Source of the DNA: Gracilibacillus suaedae
Lineage (GTDB): Bacteria > Bacillota > Bacilli > Bacillales > Amphibacillaceae
Assembly (NCBI RefSeq): GCF_017599345.1
Contig: NZ_JAGFVL010000019.1
Span: forward strand, 1-62,359
Direction of reading: 5' to 3'
DNA length: 62,359 nucleotides
Shown here: in pieces, positions 35,676-45,665 of the stretch
Numbering within the stretch: position 1 is the stretch's first letter
Layout: the number at the start of each line of letters is the position of its first letter
Translations under genes and position numbers: made by a program
Notes under the pieces: generated by a model
What the model was told of the DNA's origin: nothing
Databases searched by the model: none
The model's input: the letters and a program-made list of their open reading frames with translations, nothing else

Positions 35676-37106
35676 TCAACTATTCAATAAATGACGCTGC
35701 AGTTTCTTTGTGGCATTGCGTGGCAGGTGATTACGGAAATAGATTTGCTTTGGTACTTTAAATGAAGCGAGTCTTGCTCGGCAATGTACTAACAATTGCT
35801 CGGCTGTTACGTCCTCGTTTGCCACTACATAAGCAACAGGTACTTGTCCCCATTTACTATCTTCTATCGCCGTCACTCCGGCTTCTTGCACACCTTCAAA
35901 TGATAAGAGTACCTCTTCTACCTCAGCAGGATAGATATTTTCACCGCCGGAAATGATTAAATCACTTCGACGATCGACCACAAACAAGAAACCTTCTTCA
36001 TCTAAATAACCTAAGTCACCTGTGTGAAACCATCCATCTCGAAAAGCTTCTTTATTAGCTGTTTCTCGATGATAATAACCTGGTGTCACCATTGGTCCCT
36101 TTACTACAATTTCACCAACTTGGTTTGGCTCAGCTGTCGTATTGTCAGCTTGGATTTGCAAGGAGGCAGAAAAAAGCGGTTTTCCAGCAGAACCTAATTT
36201 TCGTAAAGCATCAGCTTCGTTCAAAGTCACAATTTGTGAACATGTCTCAGTCATGCCATATGTTTGCACAATCGGCACATATTTTTCTTTTGCCTTTTCT
36301 AATAACGGCTTAGGTGCCGGTCCACCACCTAACAACATACAGCGAAACGAGCTTGGATAATAGCCATCCGCTAACCTTTTTAACAATCGGGAACAAGTCA
36401 TAGCTACAACGGAGACAACAGTAACATTATGCTTCATTATCGCTTCGTGTACTTTTTCTTCATCAAATCGCTTTAATAAATAAATTGGCATACCATATAT
36501 CACACTTTTGAATAAAATCGATAAGCCTCCGATATGGAATAAAGGAAGACATGCGAGCCATTTATCATTTGGCATCAATCCTAGATTTAAGGCAGATGCT
36601 ACTGCACTAGACCAATGGTTATGATAAGTGTGAATCACAGGTTTTGCTCTACCTGTTGTTCCTGAAGTAAACATCATGGAACAAATTAAATCTAGATCGA
36701 TATCGGTCGTCAATGTACACTCTGCAGATTGAAAAGCGTGAATGTCAGAAAAAAGGTATGCCGGTAAAGTTAACGACTGAGCGCTCTCTCTGTACTGATC
36801 ATCGCAAATAATAGTCTTAACATCAGCATCTTCACATTGTACCTCCCATTCTCTAGTAGTTAATCGTGTATTAAGAAAAACTACTGGAACATTCAAATAT
36901 GTACACGCCCAAAAAGCTACCACCATATCGATGGAATTGTTTGATAACATAGCGATATGGCCGTTTGAATGAACCGTATATATTTTGGAAGCCAACTCAC
37001 GCGCTCTCTCATATAATTGAGCAAACGTTAGCGCCTCTCCGTTACTAAACTCGATCGCAATGTTGTCCGGTGTTAAATAAGCCCGTTTCGTCAACCAATG
37101 TTCCAT
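35676..37106 (-). CDS. menE: o-succinylbenzoate-CoA ligase
   Basis: 476 aa from ATG 37106 preceded by AGGAGG. An ANL-superfamily adenylating enzyme with the P-loop MFTSGTTGRAKPV (about 155-167), QTYGMTET, and the hinge HTGDLGYLDEEGFLFVVDRR. It activates o-succinylbenzoate to its CoA ester, the substrate of MenB. The C-terminal catalytic Lys is in RNATKKLQR. In Bacillus menE is followed by menC; here it is followed by the polymerase gene, convergent. Confidence 0.92.
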   Translation of the reverse strand: MEHWLTKRAYLTPDNIAIEFSNGEALTFAQLYERARELASKIYTVHSNGHIAMLSNNSIDMVVAFWACTYLNVPVVFLNTRLTTREWEVQCEDADVKTIICDDQYRESAQSLTLPAYLFSDIHAFQSAECTLTTDIDLDLICSMMFTSGTTGRAKPVIHTYHNHWSSAVASALNLGLMPNDKWLACLPLFHIGGLSILFKSVIYGMPIYLLKRFDEEKVHEAIMKHNVTVVSVVAMTCSRLLKRLADGYYPSSFRCMLLGGGPAPKPLLEKAKEKYVPIVQTYGMTETCSQIVTLNEADALRKLGSAGKPLFSASLQIQADNTTAEPNQVGEIVVKGPMVTPGYYHRETANKEAFRDGWFHTGDLGYLDEEGFLFVVDRRSDLIISGGENIYPAEVEEVLLSFEGVQEAGVTAIEDSKWGQVPVAYVVANEDVTAEQLLVHCRARLASFKVPKQIYFRNHLPRNATKKLQRHLLNS

Positions 37107-37318
37107 CACCTCACACCTCCTTCTTCATTTCTAAAACCACACCACATGAACTGATCTGATTCCTATTAGATAACTACTGCGAACTAATGAAAATTTCTGG
37201 AGTAAACCTATTTTCTATAAAGAAAGCTGGGATTCCACTACACTTTTACTCTAAGCAAGCTTCGCAATAAATTCTGCGGATAGACGACACTAGTATATAA
37301 TGCTTTAACGTTTGAGAA

Positions 37319-37499
37319 GCGGACATTTAGTTCATTATTTGATAGGAAAACACCCTTATTGCGATGTTCGTGGACATTGAATCCCTTATTCGCTTACTTT
37401 TATTATACATCAGAGTTATTTTAGATAAATAGCGGAATAGATGTCCGCCAACATCAAAAAAACAGCAATTTTGTCACAAATAGCGGAACAAATGTCCGC
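37319..37499 (+). repeat. 181-bp four-box intergenic repeat, copy B
   Basis: Boxes at 37319, 37370 (GTGGACAT), 37441 and 37492, with both pairs offset by 51 bp and a total length identical to copy A. It occupies the 465-bp gap between menB and menE, so it interrupts the men operon; the gap holds no other gene I can see. Confidence 0.85.
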
Positions 37500-37571
37500 A
37501 CGCGCCATTCAAATCTATATTCATGCAAAAAAAGAACAGGCCAACACGTTATGTATTGGCCATTTTTGTTC

Positions 37572-38390
37572 TTATGGGAAACGTGGGAATTGTTTGAAGT
37601 CCGGTTTACGTTTTTCTTTGAACGCATCGCGGCCTTCTTTTGCTTCCTCTGTTGTATAATAAAGCAATGTTGCATCTCCGCCCATTTGTTGTAGACCAGC
37701 TAGTCCATCTGTGTCTGCGTTGAACGATGCTTTTAGGAAACGAAGGGCAGTTGGTGATTTCTCCAACATTTCTTCACACCATTGAATGGTTTCTTCTTCT
37801 AATTTTTCAAGTGGTACTACCGTATTAACTAAGCCCATATCCAATGCTTCTTGTGCATTATATTGACGGCATAGATACCAAATTTCGCGAGCTTTCTTAT
37901 GACCAACAATACGTGCCAATAATCCTGCTCCATAACCCGCATCAAAGCTTCCTACTTTTGGTCCTGTTTGTCCAAAAATCGCGTTATCTGCAGCAATTGT
38001 TAAGTCACAGACAACATGTAATACATGACCGCCACCAATTGCATAACCTGAAACCATTGCGACAACCGGTTTTGGAATAACACGGATTAAACGTTGTAAG
38101 TCTAAAACATTAAGACGTGGAATCTCGTCTTCACCAACATAACCGCCATGCCCACGAACTTTTTGGTCTCCTCCGGAACAGAATGCTTTGTCTCCTGCTC
38201 CTGCTAGCACGATTACCCCTACATTGGAATCATCACGCGCATATGTAAAAGCATCAATTAATTCGTTCACCGTCTGCGGACGAAATGCGTTTCGTACCTC
38301 CGGGCGGTTAATCGTTATTTTGGCAATACCATTATATGTTTCATATAAAATATCTTCATAGGCACGTTCACTTATCCATTCTACTATCAT
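37572..38390 (-). CDS. menB: 1,4-dihydroxy-2-naphthoyl-CoA synthase
   Basis: A 272-aa crotonase-fold enzyme nearly identical in pattern to B. subtilis Men[59 protein letters not shown] and the terminal [11 protein letters not shown]. It closes the naphthoquinone ring from o-succinylbenzoyl-CoA. The start overlaps menH by 23 bp. Confidence 0.97.
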   Translation of the reverse strand: MIVEWISERAYEDILYETYNGIAKITINRPEVRNAFRPQTVNELIDAFTYARDDSNVGVIVLAGAGDKAFCSGGDQKVRGHGGYVGEDEIPRLNVLDLQRLIRVIPKPVVAMVSGYAIGGGHVLHVVCDLTIAADNAIFGQTGPKVGSFDAGYGAGLLARIVGHKKAREIWYLCRQYNAQEALDMGLVNTVVPLEKLEEETIQWCEEMLEKSPTALRFLKASFNADTDGLAGLQQMGGDATLLYYTTEEAKEGRDAFKEKRKPDFKQFPRFP

Positions 38391-39180
38391 TTGAATGACC
38401 CTCCTCTAAAATAAATTCCTTTATTATTGTACCAAAAATTTTGGATTGTTCCACATGAATTGCATGTCCAGCCTGCTCCATAATTTTCAAGCGACTATTC
38501 GGAATCCATTTCCCCATCTTTTTATTGATCTCAACAAACTTCTGATCCCATTCTCCCACTATTAAGAGTACTGGCATTCTCAGTTGATCAAGTTGATTCC
38601 ATAGCGGGGGCATCATACCTGTCCCCATCGTCAATAACGAATGTACTAAGCCTTCTTTTGCTTGTGATAATCGCTCAGCGCGAATTCTTTCTCGTAATTC
38701 AAAAGATAATTGTTTTTGGGAAGCGAATAGCGGGGTATTCTCCCATTTATTCACAAATGCTTCGAGTGAGTGACTGGCAATATAGTCAGCAAGCTCTTGA
38801 TCTTTTTGTTGTCTTGCTTCACGCTCTTTTTTTGTAGCTAATCCCGGTGAAGCACTTTCCAACGTTAATGTTCTTACCATTTCAGGATATTGACAGGCAA
38901 ATGATAAAGCTGTCCTCCCTCCCATAGAATACCCAACAAGGTCAAACAGCTCGAGACCCATTTCACTAAAAACACGATAAAGGTCCTTACAACAGTCATC
39001 CATTGACTCCACTGTAGCGGTTGAACGACCATGCCCAGGCAAATCAATGACGATCAACTGTTGGTTAGGAAAAATAGGACGCAGTGATTGCCATGTTTGT
39101 GAAGAACCTGTAAAACCGTGTAATAACACGACAGGCTGACCGTCACCATAGCGTTCTACCCAATAGTTATCAATATACAT
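38368..39180 (-). CDS. menH: 2-succinyl-6-hydroxy-2,4-cyclohexadiene-1-carboxylate synthase
   Basis: A 270-aa alpha/beta hydrolase-fold lyase. The oxyanion motif is HGFTGSS, the nucleophile elbow is GYSMGG, and the catalytic His is in AGHAIHVEQ near the C-terminus, with Asp in GEWDQKF. It eliminates pyruvate to form SHCHC. It overlaps both menD and menB, so it lies mid-operon. Confidence 0.93.
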   Translation of the reverse strand: MYIDNYWVERYGDGQPVVLLHGFTGSSQTWQSLRPIFPNQQLIVIDLPGHGRSTATVESMDDCCKDLYRVFSEMGLELFDLVGYSMGGRTALSFACQYPEMVRTLTLESASPGLATKKEREARQQKDQELADYIASHSLEAFVNKWENTPLFASQKQLSFELRERIRAERLSQAKEGLVHSLLTMGTGMMPPLWNQLDQLRMPVLLIVGEWDQKFVEINKKMGKWIPNSRLKIMEQAGHAIHVEQSKIFGTIIKEFILEEGHSNDSRMDK

Positions 39181-40915
39181 CGCGATGTTCCTCTAAAATA
39201 GCGATCGTAAGCTTTTCAATCTCTTGCCATTTTCGTTGGTGCCAGATTACATTTTCATTTCGATCTGTTTTCACTTCGATTAGCGATACACCCTTCTGTT
39301 TATAGCTTGCTTCTAGGGCATGTAGATAAGCTGGCCATTCATCGACTGCCGTAATATTAAGATTATAAAGTGCTGCTATCTTTTCGAATTCAACGGTCTG
39401 TGGTGTACCAAATAACATTTCATAATGAGGACTTCCTTCTTTCGCTTGTGGTAAGAAAGAAAAGATGCCTCCACCTTGATTGTTGATTAACACAATGGTC
39501 AAATCGAGAGAGTAATGTTTCGTCAGTAATAAACCATTCATGCTATGCAAAAAGGAAATATCACCGATCAATAACGTAACACGCTTTCCACTAGTCGCCA
39601 TGCCAAGTGCCGTTGATAGAATGCCATCGATACCGTTGGCACCACGGTTCGCCTGAATGTTTATCATTTTATCTGTTGCCAACCAAAATGTGTCCACATC
39701 TCGAATTGGCATACTATTACCGACAAATAAGATACTTTCATCAGGGATAACCGTTTGGATGCCACGAACTGCCAAACCTTCAGTTAAAGTTTGTTGCTCT
39801 TGAATCAGTACTTTTTTTGCTGACTCATTTAATTGTTGCCATATTAATAACCACTCACGATCAAATGATAGTGAAAGACTTGTTAGTTGTTTCGCAATAT
39901 CTGCTGGTTGTCCATATATATAATGTGCACTCTTGATCGATGGATTGCGAAATGTTACATCTTCATCGATAATAAATTGCTCGATATCATTTTCCTGCAA
40001 AAGTTGTAAAACAGGTTTCGAAACAGGCATTGCACCAAAACGAACGATAAAATCTACATGAATGAATTCCCTTATTTTTTTCGATTTCAAGATACTGTCA
40101 TAGCTTTCTACTACAACATTTCCCCCATCCAAATGCCTTAAAGATGAAAGTGGATCAGCAAATACAGGTAATTGCCATTTTTTCGCTAAGTCTAATACTT
40201 TATCCGCTAGATCAGGATAGTCATGTGGACCGCAAATAATGATTCCACGTTTTCTCCCTTGTAACTGCCGCTCGATGTCCTTTAACACAGAGACAGACAT
40301 CTGCGTCTCTTCAAATGGAAAATGCTGCGTAATGACAGCTCCATCCCCCCAGACATTATCTAAACTGAAATCAGGAATTAATGGTTCACGGAAAGGAAAA
40401 TTTAAATGAACGGGTCCTTTCACTTGATATTGCGAAGTATGTACTGCTCGATCAGCATGATTTCGTGCATACTGAAGCATGTTAGCAGTTGCTTCTGGCA
40501 AAGCCATTTCGTGAAACCATTTCACATAGTCTCCGTAGAGCTTAATTTGATCTATTGCTTGTGGTGCACCAACATCACGTAATTCATGTGGGCGATCCGC
40601 TGTCAGAACAATTAAAGGAATGCGACTATATGCAGCTTCAATAATGGCCGGATAATAATTAGCAGCAGCCGTACCAGAAGAACAAACTAGTACGACAGCT
40701 TTCTTAGTTTGCTTAGCAATCCCTGTTGCAAAAAATCCTGCAGAACGTTCATCTATATCGACCCAAATATTAAATAGATTGTACTCTGCAAAGGTGAGAG
40801 ATAACGGTGTTGAGCGTGATCCCGGAGAAATAACAATATTACGCACACCACTTTGGTAAAGCTGGTCAACGAAATGACCAACATATGTTGTTAAAGATTC
40901 CATATGACTCATCAT
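39170..40915 (-). CDS. menD: 2-succinyl-5-enolpyruvyl-6-hydroxy-3-cyclohexene-1-carboxylate synthase
   Basis: A 581-aa thiamine-diphosphate enzyme. Visible features are ISPGSRSTPLSL, the catalytic Glu region DERSAGFFATGIA, and the ThDP motif GDISFLHSMNGLL ... INNQGGGIFSFLP. It adds 2-oxoglutarate to isochorismate. ATG at 40915 overlaps the menF stop; ATG 40912 is equally possible because GGGAGG lies very close. Confidence 0.95.
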   Translation of the reverse strand: MMSHMESLTTYVGHFVDQLYQSGVRNIVISPGSRSTPLSLTFAEYNLFNIWVDIDERSAGFFATGIAKQTKKAVVLVCSSGTAAANYYPAIIEAAYSRIPLIVLTADRPHELRDVGAPQAIDQIKLYGDYVKWFHEMALPEATANMLQYARNHADRAVHTSQYQVKGPVHLNFPFREPLIPDFSLDNVWGDGAVITQHFPFEETQMSVSVLKDIERQLQGRKRGIIICGPHDYPDLADKVLDLAKKWQLPVFADPLSSLRHLDGGNVVVESYDSILKSKKIREFIHVDFIVRFGAMPVSKPVLQLLQENDIEQFIIDEDVTFRNPSIKSAHYIYGQPADIAKQLTSLSLSFDREWLLIWQQLNESAKKVLIQEQQTLTEGLAVRGIQTVIPDESILFVGNSMPIRDVDTFWLATDKMINIQANRGANGIDGILSTALGMATSGKRVTLLIGDISFLHSMNGLLLTKHYSLDLTIVLINNQGGGIFSFLPQAKEGSPHYEMLFGTPQTVEFEKIAALYNLNITAVDEWPAYLHALEASYKQKGVSLIEVKTDRNENVIWHQRKWQEIEKLTIAILEEHRDVY

Positions 40916-42300
40916 TATCCTCCCAACGCCTGTAACATTGGAGTAAATTTAATATTTGTTTCCTGATACTCTATGTCTGGGTCTGAATCTTGGACAACTC
41001 CACAACCGGCAAATAACGAAGCTTTGTCTCCAGAAACAAGTGCAGATCGAATTGCCACTGCAAATTCTCCATCAAAATACTGATCAAACCAACCAATTGG
41101 AGCACCATACCAGCCACGTTCCAACTGTTCAAATTTACGAATAAAGTCTAACGAGCCTTCTCTTGGAAAACCACATAATGCCGGTGTTGGGTGAAGTTTT
41201 TCAACTACATCCAATAATGTATAGCCTTGATCTAATTCCGCTTTAACAGGCGTAAATAAATGCTGTAGATTTTTTAGGGGATACAAAATTGGTTGATCAG
41301 GTATTTCCACATATTTAGCAAAAGAACAAACCGCATCCTTAATCATATCTACTACAATTTTGTGCTCATTACGGTTTTTCTGGTCATGTAATAATTGCTG
41401 TCCCAATTGATTATCTTCATCTTTCGTTTTACCTCTTGGTGCAGTTCCAGCAAGACATGTAGAAAACAGTTGTTGCTGATCTACCTTAACTAAACGCTCA
41501 GGTGTTGCACCAATAAAACATACAGACTCTTTTTCCCAAACAAAAATAAAACTGTTCTCCTGCGTTTTTCGTAATCGATCAACCACTTGTCCAATATCAC
41601 ACGAATCACCAAATTCAATTTGCAATTCTCTTGCTAAAACAATTTTGTCTACATTTTTTGAATCAATAGTAGTGGTTGCTTGTTTTACAAGCTTTTTCCA
41701 GTGAACAGGATCTACTTCATGCTTTAATACGATGTCGTTCTCCTGGAATGTTGGTTTTGTCGCATATAATAACTGATTCTTTCTCGTTATTAGTTCTGCT
41801 GCTAATTGATCAACATTACTTCCTTGCTCTACATAAGCTGTTGTCGTCAAAAATGATTGCTCATTGTCAATCGTTAGTAAAAAGGTAGGTACCCGAAATT
41901 GACTGCCATTGAACGATTTCCATAATTCTTCAGCCTTTTCATCCGTATCAAACGGAAAACCGCCAAAAACAATTGGGCCTGTCTTATATTGATCAAAAGG
42001 ATTAACAATCCAACTGTTTTGCAATACTTGTTTCCAATTGTCTTTCAATTCTTGATAAGAAACATCTTGATCATGAAAAAGCAATGCCTCGCCAACTCCA
42101 ACAAATGTAGTTTTTTGGTCTGCACTCTGCCAAAAAACTCGATCTTCCCCCACCGATTTTCCAGTTTGAAAGAAATCAATAGGATCGAGTCCTTCTATTC
42201 GTTCTGTAATACTAACAAAGGTTGGTGCTGATTTATCTATAGATTGTTTTTGTGCTGAGTGTAAAACACCATCTATCTTTATTTCCTTTGTTTCGATCAT
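40915..42300 (-). CDS. menF: Isochorismate synthase
   Basis: 461 aa from ATG 42300, preceded by GGAGGG; a reading from 42336 lacks a ribosome site. A chorismate-binding-fold enzyme with the C-terminal catalytic block: VLARELQIEF, FIGATPERLV, GTAPRG, HPTPALCGFPRE and RGWYGAPIGWFD. It starts the menaquinone branch from chorismate and heads the menFDHB(E) operon. Confidence 0.95.
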   Translation of the reverse strand: MIETKEIKIDGVLHSAQKQSIDKSAPTFVSITERIEGLDPIDFFQTGKSVGEDRVFWQSADQKTTFVGVGEALLFHDQDVSYQELKDNWKQVLQNSWIVNPFDQYKTGPIVFGGFPFDTDEKAEELWKSFNGSQFRVPTFLLTIDNEQSFLTTTAYVEQGSNVDQLAAELITRKNQLLYATKPTFQENDIVLKHEVDPVHWKKLVKQATTTIDSKNVDKIVLARELQIEFGDSCDIGQVVDRLRKTQENSFIFVWEKESVCFIGATPERLVKVDQQQLFSTCLAGTAPRGKTKDEDNQLGQQLLHDQKNRNEHKIVVDMIKDAVCSFAKYVEIPDQPILYPLKNLQHLFTPVKAELDQGYTLLDVVEKLHPTPALCGFPREGSLDFIRKFEQLERGWYGAPIGWFDQYFDGEFAVAIRSALVSGDKASLFAGCGVVQDSDPDIEYQETNIKFTPMLQALGG

Positions 42301-42532
42301 GGATAAACCCTCCAATATAATAGGGCATTTTTTCATAAACGCTATTTATTATAGTATAATTTGCACTATTTTTAAAGATAATAATGTCTTCTTTAGCTTA
42401 TATACCCTTTAATAGTATAACAAAAAACTTAACATTGGTGATGGAAATTGTTTATGACAATAGTTTGACACATATATAAGTATTCACTAAACTTATAATG
42501 TTACTTAATTTTTATCAAGGAGATTTCTTACA

Positions 42533-43465
42533 ATGGAAACAAAAGCAAACCATTTAAATGAGAAGCCTGGATTTCATATATGGTGGAGATTACTGAGACC
42601 ACATACATTGACCGCTTCTTTCATCCCTGTGTTTGTCGGAACGATGTTAGCGGTATTAGATAATAGTTTCCGACCACTGTTATTTATGGCCATGTTAATA
42701 GCAGCCATGTTGATCCAAGCAGCAACTAACATGTTTAACGAGTATTATGATTTTGTAAGAGGCTTGGACAACGAAAACTCTGTCGGTATAGGCGGAACCA
42801 TCGTCAGAGACGGTATAAAACCGATTGTCGTAAAAAGATTAGCTTTTATCTTTTTCGGAGTATCCATCTTATTAGGGGTATACATTTGTTTGACATCGAG
42901 CTGGTGGATCGCACTAATCGGTAGCTTATGTATGCTAGTCGGGTATCTATATACGGGCGGACCGATGCCAATTGCCTATACACCATTCGGAGAGGTTTTT
43001 TCTGGATTGTTAATGGGTACAGTGATTATCGGAATTAGCTATTTTATTCAAACATTAACTATCACATGGCAAGTAATCGTTATTTCTATCCCGATCGCTA
43101 TTTTTATTGGCTGTATTCTGCTAGCCAACAATATTCGTGACTTGGATGGTGACAAAGAGAATGGTCGAAAAACGATTGCTATATTGATCGGCAGGAATCG
43201 TGCAATTTTTCTCTTATCTAGTTTAATGTTGCTTAGTTATGCATTGACAGCCGCTTATATTATCTCCGGACTACTACCTATTTATAGTATTATTAGTTTA
43301 TTAAGTATAGCAAAAGCAAGAAAAGCTGTCCGTACATTCCAAGCGAATACAACAAATGTTGGAATGATACCCGCCATGGTCGCTACAGCTCAAACCAATA
43401 CAATATATGGGGCATTGATCGGAATATCCTTATTATTACAAATTCTGATGCCACTGCCATTGTAA
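42533..43465 (+). CDS. menA: 1,4-dihydroxy-2-naphthoate polyprenyltransferase
   Basis: A 310-aa integral membrane UbiA-family prenyltransferase with about eight helices. The two Asp-rich motifs are visible: NMFNEYYDFVRGLD (about 68-81) and NNIRDLDGDKENGRKT (about 200-215). It attaches the isoprenoid tail to DHNA. Divergent from menF; the start follows AAGGAG. Confidence 0.95.
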   Translation: METKANHLNEKPGFHIWWRLLRPHTLTASFIPVFVGTMLAVLDNSFRPLLFMAMLIAAMLIQAATNMFNEYYDFVRGLDNENSVGIGGTIVRDGIKPIVVKRLAFIFFGVSILLGVYICLTSSWWIALIGSLCMLVGYLYTGGPMPIAYTPFGEVFSGLLMGTVIIGISYFIQTLTITWQVIVISIPIAIFIGCILLANNIRDLDGDKENGRKTIAILIGRNRAIFLLSSLMLLSYALTAAYIISGLLPIYSIISLLSIAKARKAVRTFQANTTNVGMIPAMVATAQTNTIYGALIGISLLLQILMPLPL

Positions 43466-43480
43466 CTTGGGGGTATACTG

Positions 43481-43861
43481 ATGCATAACAACACCTTAAT
43501 GGAAGCATTACAAATGGAAATTAAAGAACAATCAAAAAATCTTGTTGCTGTTGAGATGCCGATTACTGGAAGTGTCAAGCAACCCATGGGCTTTCTACAC
43601 GGAGGTGCAACCGTTGCTTTGGCAGAAACAGCAGCAAGTATCGGTGGCATGGAGCATGTTGATACTAATTCTCAAGCGATTGTTGGTATTGAAATTAATT
43701 GCAACCATTTAAGAGCGAAAAAAGCCGGCGTTATTATGGCAAAAGCAACTCCAATTCATATAGGTAAACGTACAATGGTATGGAATATCCAGGTGATGGA
43801 TGAAAACGAGGAATTAATTGCAATTTCGCGTTGTACGTTAGGAGTTATTAATAATAAGTAG
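43481..43861 (+). CDS. menI: Hotdog-fold thioesterase, probable DHNA-CoA hydrolase (MenI/YuxO-like)
   Basis: A 126-aa PaaI-type thioesterase with the conserved GFLHGGATVALAETAAS, including the catalytic Glu and HGG loop. It lies 15 bp after menA and is divergent from the other men genes, which strongly suggests it removes CoA from DHNA-CoA before prenylation. Function inferred from family and context. Confidence 0.85.
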   Translation: MHNNTLMEALQMEIKEQSKNLVAVEMPITGSVKQPMGFLHGGATVALAETAASIGGMEHVDTNSQAIVGIEINCNHLRAKKAGVIMAKATPIHIGKRTMVWNIQVMDENEELIAISRCTLGVINNK

Positions 43862-43863
43862 AA

Positions 43864-43891
43864 AAAAATCGAGCCACTGCGCTCGATTTTT
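43864..43891. terminator. Terminator between menI and ribU
   Basis: An 11-bp perfect stem AAAAATCGAGC/GCTCGATTTTT with a 6-nt loop, between converging genes; usable in both directions. Confidence 0.85.
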
Positions 43892-44469
43892 CATTTCTTC
43901 TTTATCCAGTTTTGAAGTTTGGTGAAGATTAATGCAAAAGCGGCTCCTACTATTATCCCTTTTATCAGGTTAAATGGTAAGATACCAACTAGTACTGTGT
44001 TTCGCTTTACACTTTCGGACATTTCTTCCCACCCCATAAACCAACTGTATGCCGGAATAAATAAGAAGTAGTTTAAAAGGCTTAAACCAATGGTCATCAG
44101 CAATGTGCCGATTCCTAAACCGATTAGCACGCTTTTCATCGAACGGTATTTCATATACATAAAACTAACCGGTACCACATAAAACATTCCGGCAAAGAAA
44201 TTGGCCAGTGCACCAATAGGATCAGAAATAGCCGTTACAAGTACATACAGTATATTTTTGATGGCTACAACCACTACTGCAGCAACTGGTGAAAAAATAA
44301 TCCCTGCAATTAACGCTGGAATATCACTTACATCTATTCGCAAATAGGCTGGAATGAAAGGAAATGGTAAAGGGAAATTCAAAAACATTAATAATACCGA
44401 AATCGTACCCATAATCGAAATCACGATTAAACGATAGAGATTACTTGTTTGGGCAGATGATGAATTCAC
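43891..44469 (-). CDS. ribU: Riboflavin ECF-transporter S component
   Basis: A 192-aa membrane protein with about six helices. The loop PFIPAYLRIDVSDIPALIAG and the following KNILYVL match RibU/YpaA proteins that capture riboflavin for the shared ECF module. GTG start at 44469 with GGGGGG upstream. The intergenic region upstream is only 66 bp and holds TTGACA-N17-TAGGAT, so there is no room for an FMN riboswitch. Confidence 0.88.
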   Translation of the reverse strand: MNSSSAQTSNLYRLIVISIMGTISVLLMFLNFPLPFPFIPAYLRIDVSDIPALIAGIIFSPVAAVVVVAIKNILYVLVTAISDPIGALANFFAGMFYVVPVSFMYMKYRSMKSVLIGLGIGTLLMTIGLSLLNYFLFIPAYSWFMGWEEMSESVKRNTVLVGILPFNLIKGIIVGAAFALIFTKLQNWIKKK

Positions 44470-44535
44470 AATGTTTGCCCCCCATCAACATAATAATTTA
44501 ATCCTATGGGTTTAAACAAATTGTGTCAACAATTT

Positions 44536-45594
44536 TTAATTATCCAGCGGATTTAAACTTTCCTTTCCTGTCATATTAGCGATCATTTCTACCAGTAAAG
44601 ATATTTCTTCCTCGATATCCTTAATACTCGCCATCTCGACAGGTGAATGCATATACCGTAATGGAAGCGAAACTAAACTGATCGGTACACCTTTACCAGT
44701 TAAACGCATCTTATCAGCATCTGTTCCAGTATGTCTTGGTGTTAATTCATATTGCACATCGATATCTAATGTTTTCGCATTTTTTTCTAACAATTGATTT
44801 AATTTACGATTGATAGGTGCTCCTTTTGCCAATACAGGGCCACCATCTAAGCGAATATCACCATGCTTTCGTTTATCAACAGATGGATAGTCCGTAGCGA
44901 AGGTTACATCAATTGCTAAGGCAGCATCAGGTTCAAGGCCAGCTGCTGCAAAATACGCACCGCCCATGTTTGTTTCTTCATTCACTGTACTCACACCATA
45001 AACCCCTATATTAATATCTTTATCCGCTAGTCTTCTCATCACTTCAGCCACAATAAAAGCTCCTGTACGATTATCAAGACCTCTCCCCGAAACATAGCGG
45101 TTTTTTAATATTTCTGATTGACGTCGGTATACGACCAAATCCCCTATTTGAATATCTGCTTCGATTTCCGATTTATCCATTGCTCCACAATCGATAAATA
45201 GCTCATCTACATCAAAATCACCTTTTATTCCTCCGTGGTGTTGAGCATTTACACCAATCACGCCTGGTACATGGTTTACTTCTCCGATAATTTCCACTTT
45301 CATGCCAATTGCTGCCTTTGGATTAATACCACCCATTTTATCAACAAAGACAAATCCATTTTCATCAATTCGGTTAACAACAAAGGCAATCTCGTCACAA
45401 TGACCAGCTAAAAGCAAATGAAAATCTACATCTTCATTCCTTACCGCAATAACATTACCAGCATGGTCAGTACGTATTTCATCAACAAAAGGCTCCACGT
45501 ATTTCATCCATTTTTTCTGAATCTCCATTTCCATACTGGACGGAGATGGTGTGTGTAATAACTCTTGTAAAAAGGTTATTCTTTCTTTTTCCAT
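44536..45594 (-). CDS. M42-family metallo-aminopeptidase
   Basis: 352 aa from ATG 45594; ATG 45603 is only 1 base after AGGAGG, so the second is preferred. A dinuclear-metal peptidase of the FrvX/YsdC type: ligands in LLAGHCDEI, GRGLDNRTGA, STVNEETNMGG, AIDVTFATD and the final RYMHSPVEM. It trims N-terminal residues from oligopeptides, usually as a dodecamer. Confidence 0.92.
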   Translation of the reverse strand: MEKERITFLQELLHTPSPSSMEMEIQKKWMKYVEPFVDEIRTDHAGNVIAVRNEDVDFHLLLAGHCDEIAFVVNRIDENGFVFVDKMGGINPKAAIGMKVEIIGEVNHVPGVIGVNAQHHGGIKGDFDVDELFIDCGAMDKSEIEADIQIGDLVVYRRQSEILKNRYVSGRGLDNRTGAFIVAEVMRRLADKDINIGVYGVSTVNEETNMGGAYFAAAGLEPDAALAIDVTFATDYPSVDKRKHGDIRLDGGPVLAKGAPINRKLNQLLEKNAKTLDIDVQYELTPRHTGTDADKMRLTGKGVPISLVSLPLRYMHSPVEMASIKDIEEEISLLVEMIANMTGKESLNPLDN

Positions 45595-45665
45595 TATAAA
45601 CATTCCTCCTAAGTAAGAATAAGGTACTTAAACTTGTTTAGACTATATTTAAAAAAGGTGATCAC

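Noticed and set aside
37441-37675. Short readings within copy B of the four-box repeat and the menB 3' end
   Set aside because: They run through repeat boxes or antisense to menB and lack start signals.
42337-42532. Special regulatory element between menF and menA
   Set aside because: The gap is AT-rich with ordinary promoter-like TATAAT/TATACT words; nothing beyond divergent promoters.
44470-44535. FMN riboswitch upstream of ribU
   Set aside because: Only 66 bp separate the gene from its neighbour; no RFN-type conserved blocks and not enough room.
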